Position numbers and translations under genes: made by a program. Below are positions 19,964-32,155 of a stretch of 64,000 nucleotides of DNA, piece by piece. This stretch comes from Primulina eburnea (taxonomy: Eukaryota > Streptophyta > Magnoliopsida > Lamiales > Gesneriaceae), in NCBI RefSeq assembly GCF_022965805.1, contig NC_133114.1, forward strand, positions 6,530,261-6,594,260, read 5' to 3'. Position 1 is the first letter of the stretch, and every line of letters begins with the position of its first letter. The notes under the pieces are model-generated. The model was not told where the DNA came from. It made no database searches and worked only from the letters and a program-made list of their open reading frames with translations.

Positions 19964-22748
19964 TGTGACGTCCAAAAACCAACCTACGTAGACTACATGC
20001 ATGCAAATGAATTAAAATATATCATAATTTTATTTAATTGATTTTAAATGTTTGCATGATGCATATTATATGATTAAAAGTATGATTGTATGATTAAATG
20101 ATTATATGCCATGATTTCATGAAATTGAATGATTTTAACTGAATATTCGATAATAGGTTGGGGAAAAGAGATCGGGAACTACAGAGATAAAAATATATAT
20201 TTTTCATTAAATATTTTTAAGGCTTCTTCATATGATTAAAAAGGACTAAATTTTTCTAAAAATGTCAGAGTTAAAATTATTTTATGAGACGAACTCGATT
20301 TTATCCGGGAAGCCGGTTTTGGGAAAACAAAAGACTTTTAAAATATCAAATGCATTATTTTTGAAAGATAAATTTTATAAACTTTTATTTTAAAATAAAT
20401 AAGTGTTATTGGGCCCAATTTAACTAATTTGAGTAGGCCCAATTGCCCCTACACTTGAAGGCCCAAAACCTAAGTACATTAACATGCAAATTAATTCTTA
20501 AAAAAAAATAAAAAGATAGGTCTTTTGAAGCAAACAAGCCAACACCAGAACACACAACACACAATTCAATTTTTGAAAAAAATTTCAAGGAGGAAAAGCT
20601 AGGGTTCTTCGTCGTCCATTCGTCTCTTTTCGTGCCCTCGCCGACGATCGTATATTCGAACGTTTTAAACGCAAATGCACGTTTTTAAACCCTTTTACGC
20701 ATCATTAAAACTATTATATGCATGTTTTATGTATTTTTTCATGAAAAATATCGGTGTTCGAATTGCCTATAGTTTCGATAATTGTTTTCAAAGTTTTGAA
20801 GATTTTTACGTACATATGAACATGACATATTTCCAACGAGTACGCTGCCAACCTAGGATGTTTTATGGATAGAACAAGGACAATTTAAGGAGGAAACGAG
20901 GCTGGAATTGAGTTGGCTAAGGATGGGAAATAACTAGGGTTCCTGCGTGTGCTAAGGGATCATGGGCTTCGGCTAAGAGGGACAGCCGCGTGTGGCTTGG
21001 TCATGGCTCGCGTAGGGACTGTGCTGAATGTGGTCAGGTGTTAGGAAGAGTCCTAGCATGACTAAGACTCATGTATGGTGGCTAGGGAAGAGTCCAAGCG
21101 AGGTAGAACTCTTCCCATGAACTCCTGCGGTCGGCTATTGCGTGGGGAAGTCACTGATCGGTTGGGGCTGGCTGTTCTGGTCCAATATGATCTATAGAGG
21201 ATGGTTAGGGGTCTGGACAGGGGCTGGGCCAGGGTGGATCTGCCATGGCTCAAGGAAAAACGAGGGTAGCTTGATGAGAGAAGGCTGCGACCTAGGAGGC
21301 TTGCGCGCGGCTGGTCTTGTAATCTGAGGGCTGGTGAGGTGGTCCAAAAGGGTGCGACGAGGGTCTAGGAGGGCTAGGTTCACGTATGGGAAAGGGTGGT
21401 TTGGTGATGGCTCAGTGAACTCGATCCGTGGCTCAAGGGAGTAGCTTACGGTTCAAAATTAAAGTTTAATGGTTAAGGGGTTCGAACCATGGTCCACGGG
21501 GGTTGGTTCATGTTCATAAAGGTATTTTAGGTATAAAAAATATATGTTTCAAATTTGGAAAGAAAATATTAAAGTTTGAATTAATTCGAGAATAAAATGC
21601 TTCACGAATTAGTAATTGAAGAATTAAATCAAAATCCTTGAATTTATGTCAAATAAAAATATCTAAGATTAAATTTAAGCTTAGATAATTATTTGGGATG
21701 ATCTAGAGTCAATACAAGTAAGAAAAGTCAAAATTGAGAAAATTTACGTTTAGGGGCAAAACAGTCATTTTACACCTGGTAGTATGAAAAGGCTTGGCAG
21801 CGTTCGAAGGATCATATCACATGACAAATTATATAAAATGATGATTTTGATGAACATATGATATTTTATGATTTATGGTGAAGCTGTTCAATTTTTACTA
21901 GTAAAATGCTATTTTTGGAAAGTCATGATATTTTATGCTTTTAAAAGGAAAAAGAAAAATGTTTTGAGGGATGTGAATTGATTGTGACAAAAAGATAGAG
22001 GATATTTTGGGGATCCGTTTTAAGAAGGAACATTGAACTTCCAATTTTATGAGAATGTCGTGAGGGAAAAGGTACAGAGGGAGGCCGTTTATGAGACAAG
22101 GCCCAGAGGGATTCCGACGATCGTATTTCCATGGCGGTACCTAGTTCCTGTTCCCATGCGCTGAGCTAAGACTGATCAGTCGATCAGAGGATAAAAAGCT
22201 AGTAACTTTCAAGGATCAAACTTCACCTAAAATGATAAATGATGCAAAGATTTACGCTTTTATGATTTTACGATACATGATTTATTTAGGCTTAAAAGTT
22301 ATTTTAAATAAAAGTATGATTTTAATGCATGTTCTTGTATATGTATTATTTTCTACTCATGTTTAGAACGGTCTGAGTCATTAGACTCACTAGGTTTTAA
22401 TACTGCAGGTGATGGTATCGAGGGAGACACTGACACTTGAGTGGATTGAGTACGACCGTACATTCCCGAGAGACATTTATTCCGCACAAGATTGATAGAC
22501 AAAGTTTAAAAGATTTTGTAAGGATTTTATTAGAGATTTTATCCTTTATTTTGAAGTTAATTTTGATTATGTTAAAGGTAGAAGTCGAATTTTGGTAATT
22601 GATGATTTTAAGGATATTATGGACTGGAGATTTAAATTGTTAAATTATTTTGATTTATGGAAATGTTAAGTTATTTATAAATGGTGATTTTCGAATGAAT
22701 GGAAAAAAAATAGTAGAATTTCAAAGTTAAAAAGTGATGGTTGTTTCA
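19964..22748 (+). repeat. 5' LTR of Gypsy2
   Basis: Starts TGTGACGTCC and ends GGTTGTTTCA, about 2785 bp. It matches 29701-32155 along its length until that copy is truncated after GCAGGTGATG. No dyad array was seen in its U3. A GC-richer middle (about 20940-21480) gives several chance open frames. Confidence 0.88.
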
Positions 22749-22750
22749 GT

Positions 22751-22762
22751 TGGTATCAGCAC
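22751..22762 (+). promoter_or_regulatory. Primer binding site of Gypsy2 (degenerate)
   Basis: TGGTATCAGCAC, nine of twelve bases matching the tRNA-iMet site TGGTATCAGAGC, two bases after the LTR end. Confidence 0.75.
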
Positions 22763-22963
22763 GAAGGATCCTCAAAGGGTTGTGTATTGTCACTTCGAGA
22801 AGCTCAAGAAGTCACACCTCAAGTATGTGAGTTTTTACTGCTTTATATTTTATATGCTAAAATTCTTTAATGTTTTCATGATGCATGATATAGAGGATAG
22901 ATGCATGTTATTTTAAAATGTTATGTCCATGTTGGTTATGTGGTTAGGACGAATTGTACAGAG

Positions 22964-23910
22964 ATGCCTCCTAGACGAGTTCTACGTAGAGATAATAGGG
23001 ATACAAGAGGAGGAGATTACATAGCCTCCACCTAATCAGGATGCTAGTGCCCGTGTATTAGCGGGTATGGCTCGTTTACTAGAGAAGCACGTGGGAAATG
23101 GTCCGAGGGACGACCAGATGCTATCTATGAGCAATTTAGGAGGATGAACCCTGAGGATTTTCGTGGCACTACTAATTCATTCGTTGCTGAGGGATGGATT
23201 CGATCTTTGGAGGTTATTTTTTGTTATATGGATATGGCGAACGCTGACCGAGTTCAGTGTACCATCTATCTGCTGAAGGGCGACGCTTTCTTATGGTAGG
23301 AGGGAGCGGAGCAAGAAGTGAATCTAGCGACATTGACTTGGAAGGAATTAAAGAGGGTGTTCTACGACAAGTATTTTACATTTGATGTCCCTTCTAGACC
23401 TAAGAGAGAGTTTATGAGTCTCCGTCAGTGGGATCTATCTGTGGCTGAGTTTGTGCAAAAGTTTGATAGGGGCTGTCATTCTGTGCCCTTGATTGCGAAT
23501 AATGTGGCGGAGAAATTATGACACTTCCTTGATGGACTAAGGCCCACGATCCGTCATGATGTGATGCTCATTGATCCTACTGATTATAATACTGTTGTTG
23601 CCAAGGCTTTCAGAGCCGATCAGTCACTCAAGGATATTGATTGGGAGATGCAGCAAAAAAAGAATCGTGCCCAGCAAGCTAATCAGCAATCGAGTCAGAA
23701 GAGTAAGAAACCATTCACGGGACCACGAAAGCGGTCGGGACAACCAAAACCACAAGGACAACCACCTAAAGAAAATGTCTCGAAGACAGCAAAGAAGCCA
23801 CATTGCAAGGAGTGCAATTGTCAACATTATGGAAATTGCATGTAGGGCAGCTACAAGTGCTTCAAGTGTGGAGAGATGGGACACAAAGCTGGGGATTGCC
23901 CGAATTTTTA
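22964..23910 (+). pseudogene. gag: Gypsy2 gag
   Basis: Begins MPPRRVLRRDNRD at 22964 but loses frame early. The capsid region is readable at about 23150-23620 (TLTWKELKRVFYDKYF ... FVQKFDRG), with an in-frame TGA at 23519-23521 before HFLDGLRPTIRHDVM. A basic linker leads to the knuckle CFKCGEMGHKAGDC at about 23855-23900, preceded by a TAG at 23843-23845. Both stops fit simple transitions. Family: Retrotrans_gag as in other chromoviruses. Confidence 0.85.
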
Positions 23911-23978
23911 AAACTATAGAACATAGATGATAGGAAATTTCTAAAACTATAGAACCTTAATCAAGAATAACACAAATC

Positions 23979-25885
23979 TATTAGGATGAATATTGCTAAT
24001 GGGAATAGCTACCTACTCTTTATTAGACTCTGGAGCTACACATTCTTTCATATGTGAATCTTTCATGAAGAAATTGGGAATCTTACCACTAGATGTAGAG
24101 ACAGGATTCAGAGTTACAGTACCTTCTGTCGAGCATACGGTCTCTAGTATCATGGTTAAGAACGTGAAACTAAAATTACAAAAGAATATTATACGAGCAG
24201 ACCTTATTGTGCTACTGATGCCCGGGTTTGACATTATTTTGGGCATGTATTGGCTCACAATGAATGGGGATACTATTGACTTTCAGCGTAGGACAATATC
24301 TATTAGACCGCCCAATGGGAAAGCGTTCATATTTGAGGCTGCACGAAACAATCAAATGCCACCACATATCATTTCATGCATGCGTGCGAGGAAGCTTATT
24401 CAAAAGGGTTGCCAAGGTTTTCTTGCTAGTATTATATTTGCACCTGACATTGGCAGTCAATCTATTGAGGATGCATGTGGAGGTATTTAAGGACTTTCTG
24501 GACGTGTTCCCTGACGATGTTTCTGGTATTCCACTTGAAAGAGAGTATAATTTGCTATTGAGTTGATGCCCGATACAATGCCTATCTCTAAGGCACCATA
24601 TCAATTAGCACCTGCTGAAACGAAGGAATTAAAAGATCAAATTCAAGAGCTATTAGACAAGGGATTTATTCGCCCTAGTTTCTCTCCATGGGACGCGCAG
24701 TGCTATTTGTTAAGAAAAAGATGGGAGCATGAGACTATGCATCATCTACAGAGAGTTGAATAGAGTGATAGTGAAGAACAAGTATCCATTATCTCGAATC
24801 GATGATTTATATGATTAATTGCAACGAGCCTCGGTATTTTCAAAGATAGATATTAGGTCTGGATATCACCAGTTGAGGGTTAAGGAGACGGATGTACATA
24901 AGACGATGTTCCGAACGCGTTATGGACATTATGAGTTTTTAGTGATGCCTTTTGGATTGACTAATGCTCCAGCGATCTTTATGGATCTCATGAATCGCGT
25001 CTTTCAGTCGTATCTCGATCAGTCCTTATTGTTTTCATCGATGATATCTTGATCTATTCGAAGATCCGTGAGGAGCATGATCAGCATTTGAGGACGACCT
25101 TGCAAGTTCTACGAGAACGGAAATTATATGCAAAATTCAGCAAGTGCGAGTTTTAGCTAGAGAGGGTGGCATCTTAGGCCACATTGTGTCAAAAGAAGGA
25201 GTAGAAGTCGACCCATCTAAGGCCGAGTCAGTCAAGCAGTGGCCAGTGCCTAAAATTGTGACGGAGATACGTAGTTTCATGGGTTTAGCCGATTATTATA
25301 TCAAGGGTTTCTCGTCCATTGTAGTACCCTTGACATCTTTGGCGAAAAAGAATGCGAAATTTATATGGGGGCCGGAATGTCCAAAGTGTTTTGATCAGTT
25401 GAAGCAAGCACTCACTACCACGCCAGTACTAGCGATGCCGAAAGAACAAGGGGAATATGTATTGTACACCAACGCTTCGAAGCTAGGATTGGGCGCAGTT
25501 CTTATGCAGCATGAGAGAGTCATAGCGTACGCATCAAGACAGTTGAAAATACATGAAAAGAATTATCCGACACATGATCTTGAGCTAGCAGCAGTTGTAT
25601 TTGCGTTGAAAATTTGGAGACACCACTTGTATGGTGAGAATGCAAGATATTTACGGACCATAAAAGCCTTAAATATTTCTTCACCCTAAAGAATTTTAAT
25701 ATGAGACATAGACGGTGGCTAGAGCTTGTTAAAGACTACGACTGTGACATTAGCTACCATCCCAGCAAAGCTAATATAGATGCGGATGCTTTGAGTAGAA
25801 AGGGGAAAGTTTTGGCATATTTATCAGTACAGAAACCTCTACAAGTGGAAATTCAGCGCTATGATCTTGAAGTTTATGCTAGGGG
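23979..25885 (+). pseudogene. pol: Gypsy2 protease, reverse transcriptase and RNase H
   Basis: Protease LLDSGATHSFICESF is at about 24010-24060. RT blocks appear in shifting frames: ISKAPYQLAPAETKELKDQ (about 24585), [19 protein letters not shown] and [19 protein letters not shown] (about 24850-25010), then a break in the FIDD region near 25035-25060. RNase H gives [31 protein letters not shown] (the catalytic Asp of the usual YTDAS is Asn), [21 protein letters not shown] and [11 protein letters not shown]. The frame is cut at 25890 by Copia C. Confidence 0.87.
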
Positions 25886-25935
25886 GAGGCTGATGGATCG
25901 GTTCAGGAACCAACGAGGGTGCTTCAAAAAATTTA

Positions 25936-26729
25936 TAACGGTTAAAATAAAAAAGGTTCAGTTCGAGGGATAAGAAAGCTCCCCCTTAATAACTAAATTT
26001 AAAAACATTTTTCAATTCGAGGGAAAAAAAAGCTCCCCCTCACTAACTGAATTAAAAAATCTTCTTTAAAAATAATTATCTACGCAAAAATTTAGCAGCT
26101 TTAATAATTCAAGCAGTTTAGACGAAAAATATGAGATATAAGTTCAATCAGTTTATGCATGACAGAACTGAATATACTAAAAACTGGTTGCCTTGAACTC
26201 ATAAATTGCTGTAACGGTCTTGAGTCTCCTTGCTAGACAAACAGCTAGCCGCCTTGGACATGATCTCTCTGTTGCCAAACTTGTTGGGCTGATTCAAATT
26301 GGACTCAGCTGATGTTGAACCGCATTGATCATCTACTTGATCTGATATGGCAGTTAAGTGGCGGTATACTGCTGATGATTAAGCTCCACTTTAATCATCC
26401 AATATCTCAACATAGTTGGGATTCGTCTGTTGATCAGCTTCAACTGGTAGGCTGCAGCTGTAACCTTGTCTTCCGATCAGTTTTGCTGAATAGCCAATAG
26501 GTAAGACTCATACCCCTGCAGGCTGATTAAAGCCCCAAAGTTCTGAGTCGAGAGAAATGGCTACAATGTTAGTTGCATAACCAATCCTCTCTACTCTTCG
26601 AAATGAGCATTAGATAAACATTTTCAAATATTTTTTAAAATAATATAAATTATTTTTAAATAGCTTCTAAAACTATTTTAAAGTAAAATAATTTTAGTCA
26701 GTTTTCAAATGTCCTTCTTAGAACAGCAA
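25936..26729. other. Non-coding interior of Copia C
   Basis: About 0.8 kb between the truncated left LTR and the primer site. It holds two polypurine-like blocks near the left and otherwise unrecognised AT-rich sequence; no gag or pol motif was found on either strand. Confidence 0.6.
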
Positions 26730-26742
26730 GCTTTGATACCAA
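26730..26742 (-). promoter_or_regulatory. Primer binding site of Copia C
   Basis: Minus-strand TTGGTATCAAAGC, one base from the LTR end; close to the tRNA-iMet site with G-to-A at one position. Confidence 0.75.
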
Positions 26743-26743
26743 T

Positions 26744-28190
26744 TGATGGATCGGTTCAAAGGGTGCTTCAAACACAATATTCTCAATGACCTGCAATAGA
26801 TCTTGTCCTAGAGTGTATACATCAATGAATTAGATCGAGTTTGGTTTCAAACCAAGCGAAAAACACTCGAAGTAATTATTCGTTATGAAAAACTGAAAGA
26901 TTTTAAAATCTAACGACTTGTATAACTGATCGACTGAGATACGGGAATTAGTTCTGGCTTCTATCAGTTCACTTTGGACAGAACTGAACTGATATCAGCT
27001 AAACAGACTAAGTCGGTTAAAAACACAATTAAGCAGTTAATATACAAGATATGTTTATGGATGTTTTGAAGTCTGGATGTTCGGAGAATTCAACTGCTCC
27101 TACATCACCCTTTCTACCACATCGGGTAGGATCCACTAGAAGATTTTGATTTATACAACACCTTGTACAAACCCACCCAGCTTAGGAATTACCTACTGCC
27201 AAACTGAACTCCTAGTTTAAACTAAAGGCATTACCTTCCAGCCAACACTTATTTAACATCTATATGTCAAAGACTACATACATAAGTTTTACGTCTTTGT
27301 GTAATATGGTATTTGAGTGGTGGTGTGTGTGTGTGTGTGAACTGATATCTGAAAACTTCCCGAAAGTATTCTCACACATTGAGGGAGATGAGCTTTTACA
27401 CTAAGCTGATATAACTTGAAATGTTACCTCGATTGGGCTTATTGCTTCTTTGTAAGCTGATATTCATTAAGCGTGCCCTTTCTTTTCTCTCTTGTATTTC
27501 CACCTCTCGTTCATATATGTTTGTTGATGGTCTTGGTATGTATTTATAGCAGTAATGCAACCGTACATCTAGACTCATCATATGTGATCGTTGCAGTTTG
27601 AATGCGTTCCTTGAAATTTGTGTCTCGACTTTTTCGACAGCCATTTTGAAACATTTTTTCTTTAAGTTTTGCTGCAACGTCCATTATTTTATTATTGATA
27701 GTACAAATGCTTTTGTATCTTTGTGCACAACTGGATCCCATTGAATATGCTTGTTGAGTTCTGCAACTGATTGATTCCAAACTGATGCTCTGACTAGTCA
27801 GTTACACTGGTCTTCAGTTGGGCTGGTGAAATCAGTTGACTCGTAAGTTGAACTGATTTCACTCTTTCAGTTGAACTGGTCAGCTGGGTTTTTCATCAGT
27901 TGAACTCTTCATCAGCTGGCCGGGCTTCTGAAGGTCTTCTGGTGAACCACCTGTCAGTTGGAGAATTAGTTGAACTGGTTTACCATTCATCAGTTGAACT
28001 GGTTCAGTTCGATTAATAAGTTGATACTTTCAGTTTGCATTCTTCAATAGCTTCAGTTTTGGCTCGATAATTGATCAGTTCGAATCCTGATAAGTTTCAG
28101 TTTCTGCTCACTTAGGTAAAATCATTAGAAACAAAATAAAACGTTTTGTTAACATCAAAATCAAGATTTTGAACATGAAATGTTCCAACA
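26744..28190 (-). repeat. 5' LTR of Copia C
   Basis: Minus strand: starts TGTTGGAACATTTCATG at 28190 and ends GAACCGATCCATCA at 26744; 1447 bp. U3 is studded with CAGTTGAACTG near-palindromes (about 27790-28080), a sequence that contains the MYB-type core CAGTTG, and then TATAAATA at 27541-27548. A (GT)n run of about 18 bp sits at 27321-27338. Confidence 0.85.
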
Positions 28191-28195
28191 GAGGC

Positions 28196-29661
28196 CATTA
28201 TTCTCGCTACTTTGACAGTGCAGTCTACTCTACAAGATAGGATTCGAGCCGGACAGTATGATGATGAGCAACTGCAAAAATGGATACATCAAGATGAATC
28301 GAAGGGAAACATGTTATATTCAGTCGAAGATGTCATCGTTAAGAATCGAGGTCTACTATGGGTTTCTGGTAGAGATTCACTTAGAGTTGACATCATGACA
28401 GAAGCCCACAGTACTCTTTATTCCGTTCATCCCGGGAGTACCAAGATGTACAAGGACTTACACTTTTATATTGGTGGCCGGGAATGAAGCAATATATTAT
28501 GCGTTTTGTATCCGAATGCTTGACATGTAAACAAGTGAAGGCATAACATCAAATACCAGAGGGAATGCTTTGACCACTTCCCATTCCCGAGTGGAAGTGG
28601 GAGAATATTACTATGGATTTCGTGGTAAGATTGCCAAAAAGACAGTGAAGGGACTCAATGCCATTTGAGTGATAGTAGACCGTCTTACTAAATCTGCACA
28701 ATTCCTACCAGTGAAGACGAATTTTTTCATGACTCAATATGCGGAGTTATATATTCGAGAGATAGTTAAACTGCATGGTATTCCAGTGTCTATAGTGTCA
28801 GACTGAGATACACTTTTCACTTCATCATTTTGGAAGAGTCTACATGCAGCATTGGGTACTAAACTACTATTCAATGCCGCATTTCATCCTCAAACCGACG
28901 GTCAGTCTGAGAGAATCATACAGATATTAAAGGATCTAATCCGAGCATGCGTGATCAATTTCCAAGGGAGTTGGGAATCGAAACTACATCTGGAGTAGTT
29001 CACCTACAATAACAGTTATCAATCATCTATAGGAATGGCTCCATACGAGGCACTGTACAGAAGGAAATGTAGATCACACATCCGTTGAGACGAGGTAGGA
29101 GAAAGAGCTACATTAGGACCCGAGATAGCTCAGCACACCGTAAAAATGGTAGCCAAGATCCGCGATAGAATGAAAACTGTTCAAAGTCGATAGAAGAGCT
29201 ACGCGGACCAAAGGAGACGAGATCCCGAGTTTGCATTAGGTGATAACGTGTTCATAAAAATATCACCTATGAAGGGTGTTATGAGATTTGACAAGAAAAG
29301 AAAACTTAGTCCAGGATTAATTGGACCATTTGAGATACTCAAAAGTGTGGGAGCATTAGCATATCGAGTGACATTGCCACCTAATCTTGCAGGAGTTCAC
29401 AATGTCTTCCACATATCGATGCTTCGCAAGTACATGTCAAACCCTTCACATGTACTGAACTTTGAGCCACTACAATTCACACCAAATCTGTCATATGAGG
29501 AGAAGCCTAACAAAATCTTGGGTAGACAAGAAAGGAAATTGCGGAACAAGGTGATAAAGATGGTCAAAGTCAAATGGCTAAATCACTCGGTGGAAGAAGC
29601 CATTTGGGAGACGGAGCCAGAGATAAGGAGTCGATATCCCAAATTATTCGGTACACCTTAA
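28196..29661 (+). pseudogene. pol: Gypsy2 integrase and chromodomain
   Basis: Resumes directly after the Copia C target duplication. HHCC region is in pieces (YSVHPGSTKMYKDL, then a frameshift, then CLTCKQVKA). The core is interrupted by several TGA/TAG codons but shows ITMDFV, LHGIPVSIVSD, HPQTDGQSERIIQ and NNSYQSSIGMAPYEALY. An open tail from 29248 carries GKLSP-type GPF module (KLSPGLIGPFEIL) and a chromodomain (NKILGRQERKLRNKVIKMVKVKW ... EEAIWETE). Clearly homologous to Gypsy1 integrase but much older. Confidence 0.88.
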
Positions 29662-29700
29662 TTTCGAGGACGCAATTTTATTTGGGGGCGGGGAGAGATT

Positions 29701-32155
29701 TGTAACGTCCAAGAACCAACCTACGTAAACCACATGCATGCAAATGAATTAAATTACATAATAATTTTATTTAATTGATTTTAAATGCTTGCATGATGCA
29801 TATTATATGATTAAAGGTATGATTGCATAATTAAATGATTATATGGTATGATTTCATGAGATTAAAGGATATTAACCGAATATTCGATAATAGGCTGGGG
29901 AAAAGAGATTGGGGACAACAGAAATAAAAATAAATATTTTTCATTAAATATTTTCAAGGCTTCTTAATATGATTAAAAATGATTAAGCTTTTCGAAAATG
30001 TTTGAGCTAAAATTATTTTACGAGACGAACTTGATTTTATCTAGGAAGCCAATTTCGGGAAATTAAGGGACTTTTAAAATACAAATGCATTATTTATAAA
30101 AACTAAATTTTATAAACTTTTATTTTTCAATTAAATAAGTGTTATCGAGCTCAATTTAACTAATTTGAGTAGGCTCAATTGCCCCTACACTTGAAGGCCC
30201 GAAACCTAAGCCCATTAATATGAAAATTAAATCTATAAAAAAATAAAAAGCTATGTCTTTTGAAGCAAACTAGGCGACACCAGCACACACAAAACACACT
30301 TAAAGTTTTGGAAAAAATTCAAGGAGGAAAAGCTAGGGTTCTTCGTCGTCCGTTCGTCCTTTTTCGTGCCCTCGCCGACGTTCATATATTGGAGTGTTTT
30401 AAATGCAAAGACATGTTTTCTAAACCCTTTGACACATCATTCAAACTATTATATGCATGTTTTATTTATTTCTGCATGAAAAATATTGTTGTTCGAATTT
30501 CCTATCGTTTGATAATTATTTTCAAAGTTTTGAAGATTTTTACGTATATATGAATGTGACATGATTTCTAACGAGTACGCTGCCAACCTAAGATATTTTA
30601 TGGATAGAACAAGGATGATTTAAGGAGGAAAAGAGGCTGTAATGGAGTTGGCTAAGGATGGGAAGGAACTAGGGTTCCTACGTGTGCTAAGGGATCACGG
30701 GCTTCGGCTAGGAGGGACAGCCACATGTGGCTCGGTCAGGGCTCGGGTAGGGACCGTGCTGGATGTGGTCAGGTGTTAGGAAGAGTCTTAGCCATGTACC
30801 GTGGCTAGGGAAGAGTCCACGCGAGGTAGGACTCTTCCCATGCACTCCCGCGGTCGGCTGCTGTGTGGGGAAGTCACGGCTCGGTTGGTGCTGGTCTAGT
30901 AGGGTCTAGGGATGATGGTTAGGGGTCTGGACAGGGGCTGGGCCAGGGTGGCTCGGCCATGTCTCGAGGAAAAACGAGCGGGGGGGAGGGGGGCTTGATG
31001 AGGGAGGGCCGCGACTTAGGAGGCTTGCGAGCAGCTGGTATTGTAAGCGCTGGTCCAGGAGGGTGCGACGAGGGTCTAGGAGGGCTAGGTTCAGGTATGG
31101 ACAATGGAGGTTTGGTGATGGCTCGGTGAACTCAAGTCGTGGCTCAAGGGAGTAGCTTAGGGTTCAAAATTAAAGTTTAATGGTTGAGGGGTTCGAACCA
31201 TGGTCCAAGGGGGTCGGTTCATGGTTCACCAGGGTATTTTAGGTATAAAAAGTCTATTTTTAAAATTTGAAAAGAAAATATTAAAGTTTGAACTAATTCG
31301 GGAATAAAACGCTTCACGAATTAGTAACTAAAAAATTAAATCAAAATCATTGAATTTATGTCAAACAAAAATATCTAAAATTAAATTTAAGCTTAAATAA
31401 TTATTTTTTATGGTCTAGAGTCAATAAAAGTAAGAAAAAGACAAAATCGAGAAAATTTACGTCTAGGGACAAAACGGTCATTTTACACCTGGTAGTACGA
31501 AAAGGCTTGGCAGCGTCCCGAAGGATCATAATCCATGATAAATGATATAAAATGATGATTTTGATGAAAATATGATAGTTTATGATTTATGGTAAATTTG
31601 TGCAATTTTTACTGTTAAAATGCTATTTTTGCAAAGTCGTTATATTTTATTCTTTTAAAAGGAAAAAAGAAAAAATATTTTGAGAGATGTGAATTGACTG
31701 TGACAAAAGAATAGAGGATATTTGAGGGCTACGTTTTAAGAAGGAACAATGAACTTAAAATTTTATGGGAATGTCGTAAGAGAAAAGGCCTCAGGGGGAG
31801 CCCGTTTACGGGATAAAGTTCCAGAGGAAGCCCGACGATCGTATTTCCATGGCGATGCCTAGTGCCCGTCCCCATGCGCTATGGTGAGCTAAGACTGATC
31901 AGTCAACCAGAGGATAAAAGACTAGTCACTTTCAAGGACCAAATTTCACCCAAAATGATCAAGGATGCAAAACTTTTCGATTTTATGATATTATGATACA
32001 TGATTTATTTATGCTTAAATGTTATTTTAAATGAAAGTATGATTTTAATGCATGTGCTTGTATATGTATTATTTGTTACTCATGTTTAGAACGTGTTGAG
32101 TCATTAGACTCAATAGATTTGAATGCTGCAGGTGATGATTATATTGAGGGAGGCG
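29701..32155 (+). repeat. 3' LTR of Gypsy2, truncated by the Athila LTR
   Basis: Starts TGTAACGTCC after a purine-rich TTTGGGGGCGGGGAGAGAT and follows the 5' LTR until GCAGGTGATGATTATATTGAGGGAGGCG. There it gives way to TGATAAGTG, the start of the Athila-like LTR. About 330 bp of the LTR 3' end are missing. Confidence 0.88.

Larger units (their letters stand above)
25891..28190 (-). mobile_element. Copia C: internally deleted Copia inserted in Gypsy2 pol
   Basis: Flanked by the 5-bp duplication GAGGC (25886-25890 and 28191-28195). The right LTR (26744-28190) is complete. The left LTR keeps only about 45 bp (TGATGGATCGGTTC... to about 25935). A primer site TTGGTATCAAAGC (26730-26742) and two polypurine-like blocks AAGGGGGAGC (minus strand, about 25977-25986 and 26032-26041) remain, and no coding domain survives between. 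The duplicate purine tract recalls Sirevirus 3' ends; that assignment is tentative. Confidence 0.85.
19964..32155 (+). mobile_element. Gypsy2: old Ty3/gypsy chromovirus, decayed and interrupted by Copia C
   Basis: 5' LTR 19964-22748, primer site 22751-22762, gag-PR-RT-RH to about 25885, the Copia C insertion at 25891-28190, integrase plus chromodomain 28196-29661, purine tract before 29701, and 3' LTR 29701-32155 broken by the Athila LTR. A sampled 230-bp stretch at the LTR starts differs at about 12 percent, so the insertion is old. Every coding part has stops or frameshifts. The missing end of the 3' LTR is not found beyond the Athila element, so a recombination or deletion followed. Confidence 0.88.

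Noticed and set aside
21062..21383. Several open frames in the GC-richer part of the Gypsy2 LTR (also 30919-31104)
   Set aside because: Not conserved between the two LTR copies and located in LTR non-coding sequence.
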